DNA of 64,000 nt from the NCBI RefSeq assembly GCF_009733595.1, contig NZ_WOFH01000004.1:248001-312000 (forward strand), in the 5' to 3' direction. The notes under the pieces are model-generated. The model had not been told where the DNA came from. It made no database searches and saw only the letters and a list, made by a program, of their open reading frames with translations. This document shows positions 51,518 to 58,686 of this stretch, piece by piece. This DNA is from Actinomadura litoris. GTDB taxonomy: Bacteria > Actinomycetota > Actinomycetes > Streptosporangiales > Streptosporangiaceae. The position numbers were made by a program, and so were the translations under genes. Every line of letters begins with the position of its first letter. Positions within the stretch are counted from its first letter, which is position 1.

Positions 51518-52423
51518 TCAGGCGGTCCCGGCGGGGGAGCGCCGCTCGGCCCGGCCCGCGGCCGACGCGGCGAGCAGGTGCCGCGCGTAGATCGCGGCGC
51601 GCCGCCGGCGTGGCACCCGGGCCCGTGCGCCGAGGACGTCGTGGCCCGCCGCGGCGATCTGGCCCAGGATTCCGCCGTACAGCTCGTGGGCGGCGCGGAT
51701 GCAGGGGCGGGAGGACGGTGCCAGCAGCTCGATGCCGTCCAGGGCGCGGCGGTAGTGGTCGCGGGCGCGGTCCGCCTCGAAGGCCACGAGCGCGCGCACG
51801 GCGCGGGTGCAGGCGCCGCCCGCGAGGTCGGCCTCGGTCACGCCGAACGCGGCCAGGTCCTCCTGGGGCAGGTAGACGCGGCCTCGTTCCAGGTCCTCGG
51901 CGATGTCCCGGATGAAGTTGGTGAGCTGGAAGGCGCGTCCCAGTTCACGGGCGGGCTCCCGCGCGGTCTGCTCGGCGCCCGGCACCGTCTCCAGGACGGG
52001 CAGCATCATCAGCCCGATGGCGGCGGCCGATCCCTCCATGTAGGCGAGGAGGTCCTCGTAGGTGGCGTAGCGGGTGACGGTCAGGTCGCTGCGCATCGAG
52101 GCCAGGAACGCGCTGATATCGGCGCGTTCCACCCCGAAGGAGCGCACGGTGTGCACGAAGGCGGGCAGCACCAGGTCGTCCACCGGCTCGCCCGCCGTGG
52201 CGGCGGCCAGCCTCGCGGTGACGCCGTCGAGCGCGGCGGCCCGCCCGGCCGCGTCGGCCGCCCCGCAGTCGTCGACGATGTCGTCGACGTGGCGGGCGAA
52301 GCCGTACAGCGCGTGCACGTGCCGGCGTTTCCACTCCGGCAGCAGCAGCGTGGCCAGATAGAACGAGCGGCCGTGCCGGGCGTTGAGGCGGCGGCAGTGC
52401 TCGTAGCTCGCGGTCAGCGTCAT
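51518..52423 (-). CDS. crtB: Phytoene synthase
   Basis: 301 residues. Squalene/phytoene synthase motifs: first aspartate-rich box DDIVDD (47-52) in ARHVDDIVDD; second QLTNFIRDIAEDLERGRVYL with its D-x-x-x-D; also YCYRVAG-like helix replaced by YMEGSAAAIGLMMLPV. It condenses two GGPP to phytoene. The start overlaps the crtI stop by 4 bases, the canonical crtI-crtB coupling. A GGPP synthase (crtE) is not in this window and must be supplied elsewhere. Confidence 0.95.
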   Translation of the reverse strand: MTLTASYEHCRRLNARHGRSFYLATLLLPEWKRRHVHALYGFARHVDDIVDDCGAADAAGRAAALDGVTARLAAATAGEPVDDLVLPAFVHTVRSFGVERADISAFLASMRSDLTVTRYATYEDLLAYMEGSAAAIGLMMLPVLETVPGAEQTAREPARELGRAFQLTNFIRDIAEDLERGRVYLPQEDLAAFGVTEADLAGGACTRAVRALVAFEADRARDHYRRALDGIELLAPSSRPCIRAAHELYGGILGQIAAAGHDVLGARARVPRRRRAAIYARHLLAASAAGRAERRSPAGTA

Positions 52424-53889
52424 CGGCTGTCTTCCATGATGCGGTCGGCGGCCAGCCGCCCGGAGATCAGGACGGGTGGAACACCCACGCCGGGCGCGGT
52501 GTGCATCCCCGCGAAGTGCAGGCCCGGGACGCGGCGGCTGCGGCCCGACGGCCGGAACCACGCCGTCTGCCGGAAGCGGTGGTCCAGCGCGAACGGTGTG
52601 CCCGCCGAATGGCCGAGCCGGGCCCACGCCGGCGGGTCGAAGGTCGTGCTCGGCGCCGACGACAGGTCCCCGTAGCCGAGGTCGGCCATCCGGCCCAGCA
52701 GGCGTTCCGTCAGCCGCGGGCCGAGCCGGTCCCAGTCGGCTCCGCCCGTCAGGTTGGGGACCGGTTCCAGGACGCTCAGGGTCGCGTGGTCCGCGGTCGC
52801 GGCGGCGCCGTCGGGCGACGGGCAGGTGACGAGCAGGCTCGGGTCGGGCTGCGGGCGCCCGGCCGCCAGCGCGTCGAACGCGCCCGCCCACCGGCGGCCG
52901 AAGTGGAGGGTGTGGTGCGCCCGGTCCGGCGGCCGCCGGTCGATCCCGAAATGCATGACCAGGCAGGACGGGGAGTACCGCGGCCTGCGCAGCCGCCAGT
53001 CCCGGGCCGCCTCGGGGAGCAGCCCGGCGTGCGCCCGCGGCAGGTCGCAGGCGACGACGACGTGGCTCGCGGGCAGCCGCTCGCCCCCGGCCAGCCGTAC
53101 CGCCGTCACCCCGGACGCGCCGGTCTCCACCCGCTCGGCGCGCACGCCGTACCTGAGCGCCGCGCCGGCCTTCTCGGCCACGGTCGCCATCGCCTGCGGG
53201 ATGGCGTGCATGCCGCCGCCCGAGGGGAAGTACACGCCGCCGACGGTGTCCATGTGCGCGATGACGGCGTAGATGGCGAGCGCCTTGTGCGGGGGCAGCC
53301 CGACGTACAGCGACTGGAAGGTGTGCGCCCGGACGAGCCGCTCGTCGGTCAGGTGGGCGGCCACGTAGCGGTCCAGGCGCCGGAACCCGCCCGCCGCCGC
53401 CAGCCTGAGCAGCGCGTAGGGACGGGCCATGCCGCGGAGCCGGGTCATGTCCGCGTCGATGAACGACGACCACTCGGCGTCGAACATCTCCCCGAGCGCC
53501 CGGCGGAACCGCAGATACCGCGCGGCCTCCGCCGGGCCGCACAGGTCCCGGACGTTGCCCGCCATCCGCTGCGCGCCTTCCACGACGTCCAGGCGGGATC
53601 CGTCGTGGAAGGCCAGCCGGTAGAACGGGTCCAGGCGCCGCAGCGGCAGCACGTCCTCCAGGTCCTCGCCCGCCGCGCCGAACGTCTCGGCGAGCACGTC
53701 CGGCATCGTCAGCACCGAGGGGCCGGTGTCGAAGCGGTAGGGGCCGACCTGCGCCGTGCCGCAGCACCCGCCCGGTTCGTCCGCGGCCTCGACCACCACC
53801 ACCTCGCGCCCCCGCGCCGCCAGGTGGAGGGCCGCCGACAACCCGCCCAGTCCGGCGCCGACCACCACGACCGGATTCCGCGCCGCCAT
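52420..53889 (-). CDS. crtI: Phytoene desaturase CrtI
   Basis: 489 residues from the ATG at 53889 (another in-frame ATG lies at 53919). FAD loop VVVVGAGLGGLSAALHLAAR (residues 7-26), EAADEPGGCCGTAQVGPYRF, RFDTGPSVLTMP, HAIPQAMATVAEKAG and the C-terminal HFAGMHTAPGVGVPPVLISG signature are those of CrtI. The Cys-Cys after the glycine loop is unusual, R/K being more common. It converts phytoene to lycopene (or neurosporene) in the membrane. First gene of crtI-crtB-plsX; the promoter probably lies within 53890-54050. Confidence 0.93.
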   Translation of the reverse strand: MAARNPVVVVGAGLGGLSAALHLAARGREVVVVEAADEPGGCCGTAQVGPYRFDTGPSVLTMPDVLAETFGAAGEDLEDVLPLRRLDPFYRLAFHDGSRLDVVEGAQRMAGNVRDLCGPAEAARYLRFRRALGEMFDAEWSSFIDADMTRLRGMARPYALLRLAAAGGFRRLDRYVAAHLTDERLVRAHTFQSLYVGLPPHKALAIYAVIAHMDTVGGVYFPSGGGMHAIPQAMATVAEKAGAALRYGVRAERVETGASGVTAVRLAGGERLPASHVVVACDLPRAHAGLLPEAARDWRLRRPRYSPSCLVMHFGIDRRPPDRAHHTLHFGRRWAGAFDALAAGRPQPDPSLLVTCPSPDGAAATADHATLSVLEPVPNLTGGADWDRLGPRLTERLLGRMADLGYGDLSSAPSTTFDPPAWARLGHSAGTPFALDHRFRQTAWFRPSGRSRRVPGLHFAGMHTAPGVGVPPVLISGRLAADRIMEDSR

Positions 53890-54261
53890 CAGCGCCGCCC
53901 GCGCTGACCGTCGCCCCATGCCACCCGAAGTCGGAAACGCACTGTTTCTCCATCGTCGTCCGTATAGGTTCTGCACTGTCCTTCGGGACGCGGCGTCCGG
54001 CCGGTTGCATCCACGCGGCGAGCGGCCCGCGGACGACCGGACCGCCCACCTCAGCCGTGCGGCGTGCTGGTCGAAAGGTCCCCCTTCGGTCGGCCGCCCC
54101 GTACCCGGAGCCGCTACGGGCAAGCGCGGGTTGCCGGAGTCTTGCGCGCCCGCATGCCCGCAGATGACCGGGCCCAGGAGGCGGGCGGGGTAACAGCCCC
54201 CAGGACGGGCATGGGTGCCCCGGACCGCCCACTCGGGCGCGACACAGGAGATGGGGACCAG
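53890..54261. other. Divergent regulatory region of crtI and FAD oxidoreductase
   Basis: 372 bases between the minus-strand crtI operon and the plus-strand oxidoreductase gene. On the minus strand a TATACG hexamer near 53965 is the best -10-like sequence; no matching -35 was found. No gene is evident. It should contain light-responsive promoters if the LitR-like protein or the neighbouring ECF factor controls the cluster. Confidence 0.45.
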
Positions 54262-55488
54262 GTGGCTGATTCGGTGGTGGTGGTCGGCGCCGGGCTGGCC
54301 GGGCTGGCCTGCGCGGTGCGCCTGCACGAGGCGGGCGTCCCGGTGCGGGTGCTGGAGGCGTCCGACGGAGTCGGCGGACGGGTGCGGACCGACATCGTCG
54401 ACGGCTTCCGCCTCGACCGGGGGTTCCAGGTCTTCAACACCGCCTATCCCGAGGCCAGGCGCGTACTGGACCTGGAGGCGCTGGACCTGCGCCCGTTCGC
54501 GTCCGGTCTGCTGGTCTTCCACGAGGGACGGCGTGAGCGCGTGATGCTCCCGTGGAGGCATCCCGAGCACGCGCTGAGCGGTGTCCTCGCCGATATCGGA
54601 TCCGCCCGCGACAAGGCGGCGCTGGCCGCGATGACCGCCCGTGACCTGGCGGTGCCCGGCTCCTGGATCCGGGACGGGGCCGAACGCGACACCGCCGCGG
54701 AACTGCGCCGCTGGGGGATCTCCGGCGAGATGACCGAGAAGCTGCTGCGCCCGTTCCTGGCCGGAGTGCTGCTGGAACGGAAGCTGGAGACATCGAGTCG
54801 CTTCTTCCATCTGATCTGGCGGTCGTTCGCGCGCGGCACCATCGCCGTCCCCGCGCGGGGGATGGGGGAGATACCGGCACAGCTCGCGGCCCGGCTGCCG
54901 GCGGGGACGGTGTCGCTGGAGACCCCGGTGCGGCAGGTCACCGACGAGGGGGTGGAGACGGTCGGCGGCGAGACGATCAACGCCGACGCGGTGGTCGTCG
55001 CGACCGATCCGGCAGGGGCGGCCGCCCTCGTGCCCGAGATCGAGGCGCCGGTGATGCGGGACGTCACGACCTTCTACCACGCGGCCCCGGAGTCCCCTCT
55101 GAACGAGCCCGTCCAGGTCCTGGACGCCGAGGGGGTCATCACCGACACGCTCGTCCTCACCGACGCGGCACCCGAGTACGCCCTGGACGGCGGCGCGCTC
55201 GTCTCGACCTCGGTCCTCGGCCTCGACGCCGACGAGGCGCGCGTGCGGGACCGGTTGGGCGACATCTACGGGGACACCGCCGCGTGGCGGCTCGTCGCCG
55301 CCTACCCGGTCAAGGCCGCGCTCCCGGCGATGCCGCCGCCGCTGCGGCTGCGCCGCCCGGTGCGGCAGCGCGCCGGGCGGTACGTCTGCGGCGACCACCG
55401 CGACACCGGATCCATCCAGGGCGCGCTGGTGTCGGGCCGCCGCGCGGCCCAGGCCGTCCTGGCGGACCGGCCGGGCGGTCAGAGCTGA
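54262..55488 (+). CDS. FAD-dependent amine-oxidase-like oxidoreductase (carotenoid cluster)
   Basis: 408 residues from a GTG (GGAG about 12 bases upstream). FAD loop VVVVGAGLAGLACAVRLHEA (residues 5-24), GVGGRVRTDIVDGFRLDRGF, and the C-terminal YVCGDHRDTGSIQGALVSGR. It belongs to the amine oxidase/protoporphyrinogen-oxidase superfamily and is shorter than CrtI. Related genes sit in many actinomycete and plastid-like carotenoid contexts, where they may isomerise or desaturate carotenoids. Divergent from crtI, suggesting joint control. The substrate is uncertain. Confidence 0.83.
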   Translation: MADSVVVVGAGLAGLACAVRLHEAGVPVRVLEASDGVGGRVRTDIVDGFRLDRGFQVFNTAYPEARRVLDLEALDLRPFASGLLVFHEGRRERVMLPWRHPEHALSGVLADIGSARDKAALAAMTARDLAVPGSWIRDGAERDTAAELRRWGISGEMTEKLLRPFLAGVLLERKLETSSRFFHLIWRSFARGTIAVPARGMGEIPAQLAARLPAGTVSLETPVRQVTDEGVETVGGETINADAVVVATDPAGAAALVPEIEAPVMRDVTTFYHAAPESPLNEPVQVLDAEGVITDTLVLTDAAPEYALDGGALVSTSVLGLDADEARVRDRLGDIYGDTAAWRLVAAYPVKAALPAMPPPLRLRRPVRQRAGRYVCGDHRDTGSIQGALVSGRRAAQAVLADRPGGQS

Positions 55489-55617
55489 TCATCTTCCGTC
55501 GACCAGGCGTTCCGTGGCGACTACTCATCTCGGCGGCGGGTACCGCGAGCTCATGGGCAGGGGAAACGAGAAGGCCGTCCACAGGTGTTCCGCGCAGCGC
55601 GGGCGGGAGGGGTCCCG

Positions 55618-55941
55618 ATGACCGATGAGGAGGCGGCGGACGAGTTCGGCAAGGTCGTCAACATGACGCCAAAGGAACTCGAACGCTGGCTGGAGACCGA
55701 GGAATCGCGGTCGGTCGGGCAGGCGGAGAGCGGTAAGGAGTCCACGGGCCATGCGTCGGGCCGCAGGATCGTCGAGCTGCTGCGGGCGAACCGATCGGAT
55801 CTGGGCGAGCAGGACTACGCGCATATGAACAAGGTGGTCGGCTACGTCCACCGCCATCTCGCGCAGCGTCCCTCCGGCGATGTCAGCGACACCAGGTGGC
55901 GCTACTCGCTGATGAACTGGGGCCACGACCCGCTGAAATGA
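55618..55941 (+). CDS. DUF3140 small protein
   Basis: 107 residues from an ATG with GGGAGG upstream. Sequence DEFGKVVNMTPKELERWLET ... RRIVELLRANRSDLGEQDYA ... MNKVVGYVHRHLAQRP matches DUF3140, a small DNA-binding-like helical family (plasmid stabilisation or histone-like in size) widely found in actinomycetes and cyanobacteria. It ends SLMNWGHDPLK, as in other members. Function unknown. It lies between the carotenoid oxidoreductase and the LitR-like regulator, possibly part of the stress island. Confidence 0.85.
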   Translation: MTDEEAADEFGKVVNMTPKELERWLETEESRSVGQAESGKESTGHASGRRIVELLRANRSDLGEQDYAHMNKVVGYVHRHLAQRPSGDVSDTRWRYSLMNWGHDPLK

Positions 55942-56170
55942 CCTTCGTGGACGAAGGCGACCGGCTCCTGCGGTCGCCGCCGCCGCGCTGACCGCCCGCT
56001 CTTCGGCTTCATGGTCTCGCCCTGCCTCGCGGTTCACGGCGCTGCTCGACCCGATGCGAAAGTCTGGCCGGAAACGCAACCGCCGGGGACGGTTCCGGCG
56101 AAGTTCTGGGAGATCGTACGCTGTGCGGTCGTAACGACGGCGCGGAGACCGGAACGCAGGAGCGGGGCCA

Positions 56171-57094
56171 ATGGATCGGGAGCCCGGACTGGGTGTGGGC
56201 GCGGTGGCGCGGCACCTGGGCGTGGCGGCCGCCACGCTGCGCACCTGGGACCGCCGGTACGGCATCGGACCCAGCGGGCGCAGCCCCGGCGGCCACCGCC
56301 GGTACACGCCCGCCGACCTCGCGCGGCTGGAGGCGATGCAGCGGTCGATCATCGCGGGCGCCCCTCCGGCGGAGGCGGCCCGGGCCGCGTTGAACGAGCC
56401 GCACGGCGCGCCGCCGCACCCCCGCGGGCACGGCGCCGGCGGCAACCGGGTCCCGCTGGGCGACCTGCCCGCCGGATCGGACCCCGCCGAGGTGCGGGGG
56501 CTCGCCCGTGCGGCGATGGCGCTGGACGCTCCGGCGATGGGCCGGGCGGTCCGGGCGGCGATCGCCGACAGGGGGGTCGTGGAGGCGTGGGACTGCCTGA
56601 TCGTCCCGGTTCTGAAGGGGATCGGCCGCAAGTACGCGGCGTCGGGTGAGTGCGTGGAGGTCGAGCACCTGCTCTCGACGGTGCTGGTCGGCTGCCTGGT
56701 GGAGGTGGCGCCGCCCGCCCGGCCCTCGAACCCCCGTCCCGTGCTGCTGGCCTGCGCGCCGGAGGAGCAGCACACCCTGCCGGTGCACGCGCTGGCCGCC
56801 GCGCTCGCGCAGGCGGACATATCCTCCGCCCTGCTCGGCGCGCGGGTGCCGGCGTCCGCGCTGGCCGCCGCGATCCGGCGGGCCGGGCCGAACGCCGTCC
56901 TCGTCTGGTCGCAGACCGCCCGGACCGGCGACGACCCCGGCTGGCTGGACGGGCTCCCGGGCTCCCGTCCGGCGGTGCGCCTGCTGGTCGGCGGGCCGGG
57001 GTGGAACCGTGGTCGGCTTCCGTCCTCCGCCCGGCTCGTGACCGACCTGAGCGAGGCGGTCACCGAGATCGGTTCCGCGTTCACGCGGCCCTGA
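56171..57094 (+). CDS. LitR/CarH-type MerR regulator with B12-binding domain
   Basis: 307 residues. MerR HTH at 7-57: VGAVARHLGVAAATLRTWDR, RYGIGPSGRSPGGHRRYTP. Four-helix B12-binding cap at about 105-180 and B12-binding Rossmann domain at about 188-290. The CarH cap motif W-x9-E-H is Y155-x9-E165-H166 here, so the tryptophan that covers the adenosyl group is tyrosine. The lower cobalt ligand region LLACAPEEQHTLP keeps its histidine (H201). Such regulators release operators on light and control carotenoid genes. Its position beside an ECF sigma gene recalls litR-litS of Streptomyces. Confidence 0.92.
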   Translation: MDREPGLGVGAVARHLGVAAATLRTWDRRYGIGPSGRSPGGHRRYTPADLARLEAMQRSIIAGAPPAEAARAALNEPHGAPPHPRGHGAGGNRVPLGDLPAGSDPAEVRGLARAAMALDAPAMGRAVRAAIADRGVVEAWDCLIVPVLKGIGRKYAASGECVEVEHLLSTVLVGCLVEVAPPARPSNPRPVLLACAPEEQHTLPVHALAAALAQADISSALLGARVPASALAAAIRRAGPNAVLVWSQTARTGDDPGWLDGLPGSRPAVRLLVGGPGWNRGRLPSSARLVTDLSEAVTEIGSAFTRP

Positions 57095-57131
57095 CCTGCG
57101 AAAAGATTCCACGGCCTTTAGGGGGCCTGGA

Positions 57132-57160
57132 TTGCTTCCGCCCGCCGAATCGACTATGAA
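57132..57160 (+). promoter_or_regulatory. Sigma-70-like promoter before ECF gene
   Basis: TTGCTT (57132-57137) and TATGAA (57155-57160) with a 17-base spacer, each matching the consensus at 4 of 6 positions. It lies in the 103-base gap between the LitR-like gene and the ECF gene, so the latter could be transcribed separately. Nearby GCGAAAA and TTTTCGC (57098, 57176) are complementary. Confidence 0.45.
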
Positions 57161-57197
57161 CAAGTTTTGAAGCGATTTTCGCGGGCAGGTGGGGGCC

Positions 57198-57695
57198 ATG
57201 ACGCTCGGACAGCGACTCGGCCAGGGCGACGAGACGGCCCTTGAGGAGTGCTACGCCGTTCTCGGCCCCCTGGTCCGCCGGCACGTCCTCCGGCTGGTGC
57301 CATGCCACGCCGTGGACGACGTCGTGCAACTCGTCTTCCTGGAGGTCTGGCGGTCGCGGGGCCGCTTCGACCCGGCACGCGGCCTGGAACCCTGGGTCCT
57401 GGCCATCGCGCGGAAGCGCGCCATCGACCAGTTGCGGGCCGAGGCGCGCCACTCACGCAGGGCGGTGCCGCTGGACGACGCCGCCCGCGTGCCCGACGCC
57501 GCTCCGGCCGTGGACACCGCGTGCGACGTCCGCAGGGCGCTGGCCGACCTGCCGGCTCCGCAGCGGCAGGCCATCGTGCTGGCCCACTACGGGCAGCTGA
57601 CCCAGCGCGAGATCGCCGACCTGCTGGCCGTCCCGCTCGGCACCGTCAAGGCGCGCACCGCCCGCGGCCTGCACCGGATGAGGGACATGCTATGA
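57198..57695 (+). CDS. ECF sigma factor, LitS-like position
   Basis: 165 residues from the ATG at 57198 (AGGTGGGGG upstream); a GTG three codons earlier is the alternative. Region 2: ALEECYAVLGPLVRRHVLRL, VDDVVQLVFLEVWRSRGRFD, WVLAIARKRAIDQLRAEARH. Region 4: ADLPAPQRQAIVLAHYGQLT, VPLGTVKARTARGLHRMRDM. The cysteine pair region (VPCHAVD) is not a metal site. It follows the LitR-like gene, and its stop overlaps the DUF523/DUF1722 gene by 4 bases. By analogy with LitS it could drive the crt and photolyase genes; this is inference. Confidence 0.9.
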   Translation: MTLGQRLGQGDETALEECYAVLGPLVRRHVLRLVPCHAVDDVVQLVFLEVWRSRGRFDPARGLEPWVLAIARKRAIDQLRAEARHSRRAVPLDDAARVPDAAPAVDTACDVRRALADLPAPQRQAIVLAHYGQLTQREIADLLAVPLGTVKARTARGLHRMRDML

Positions 57696-58660
57696 CCACC
57701 GCGCATCCGCGCGCCCGGCTCGCGGTGTCCAGTTGCCTGCTCGGCGCCCCCGTCCGCTACAACGGCGGCCACAGCCGCGACCGGTTCCTCACCGACGTGC
57801 TCGCGCCCCACGTCGACTGGGTGCCCGTCTGCCCGGAGATGGAGATCGGGCTGGGCGCGCCCCGTCCCACACTGCGGCTGCACACCGGTGGACGCATCGT
57901 CACCAAGGACGGCGCCGCCGACCACACCGAGGCGATGACCGCGCTGGCCGGGAACCGCATCCCCGATCTCACCGACCTCGACGGGTACGTGCTCAAGTCG
58001 CGGTCGCCCAGTTGCGGCCTGATGAACCTGCCGCGCTACGCCTCCGGGCGACCCGGCGAGCGCACCGACGGGCAGCCGGTGGACCGCCGCGGACGCGGCG
58101 TGTTCGCCGATGTCATCACGCGGGCCCTCCCTGATCTGCCCGCCGAAGAGGACGGACGGCTCCACGACCCCGTCCTCCGCGAGAACTTCGTCGAACGCGT
58201 CTTCGCCCACGCCCGCCTCCGCGTCTTCTTCGCCGCCGACTGGCGCCCCCGCGATCTCGTCGCCTTCCACAGCCGCCACAAACTCCAACTCCTGGCGCAC
58301 GACCCGTCCGCCTACCGGGTGCTCGGCCGGATCGTCGCCCAGGCGGGAACCGCCGCCCGCGCCGACCTGGAGACCGAATACCGCCGCCGCTTCAGCGAGG
58401 CGTTCGCCGTCCGTCCCAAGCGCGGTCGCCACGTCAACGCGCTCCAGCACATCCTCGGAATGCTGAGCGAGCACCTGAACGACACCCGCCGGCACGACAT
58501 CCTGAACGCCATCGAGACCTACCGGCAGGGACGGGCACCGCTCAGCATCCCCATCGCCCTCCTTCTCCACCACGCCGAAGGCGAAGATCTCGACTACCTG
58601 GCCCAGCAGACCTACCTCGACCCCTACCCGGCCGACCTCGTCCTCCGCCACCACCTGTAG
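57692..58660 (+). CDS. DUF523/DUF1722 (YbgA-like) protein
   Basis: 322 residues, ATGA-coupled to the ECF gene. The N-terminal DUF523 domain (about 8-150) reads LAVSSCLLGAPVRYNGGHSR, WVPVCPEMEIGLGAPRPTLR, VLKSRSPSCGL, with conserved cysteines in SCLLG, VCPE and PSCG that may bind a cluster. The C-terminal DUF1722 domain (about 185-310) reads FVERVFAHARLRVFFAADWR, FHSRHKLQLLAHDPSAYRVL, HLNDTRRHDILNAIETYRQG. E. coli ybgA is linked to phrB photolyase, and the same partnership appears here in a light-response island. The biochemical role is unknown; a part in photorepair or tRNA modification has been suggested only by context. Confidence 0.9.
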   Translation: MTTAHPRARLAVSSCLLGAPVRYNGGHSRDRFLTDVLAPHVDWVPVCPEMEIGLGAPRPTLRLHTGGRIVTKDGAADHTEAMTALAGNRIPDLTDLDGYVLKSRSPSCGLMNLPRYASGRPGERTDGQPVDRRGRGVFADVITRALPDLPAEEDGRLHDPVLRENFVERVFAHARLRVFFAADWRPRDLVAFHSRHKLQLLAHDPSAYRVLGRIVAQAGTAARADLETEYRRRFSEAFAVRPKRGRHVNALQHILGMLSEHLNDTRRHDILNAIETYRQGRAPLSIPIALLLHHAEGEDLDYLAQQTYLDPYPADLVLRHHL

Positions 58661-58686
58661 GCCGGGCCCTCGTCGTTGGTGGACGT

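Noticed and set aside
54064..54261. Longer start (54064) for the FAD oxidoreductase
   Set aside because: The extra 66 residues are low-complexity and precede the FAD loop by too far; the GTG at 54262 puts the loop at the N-terminus as expected.
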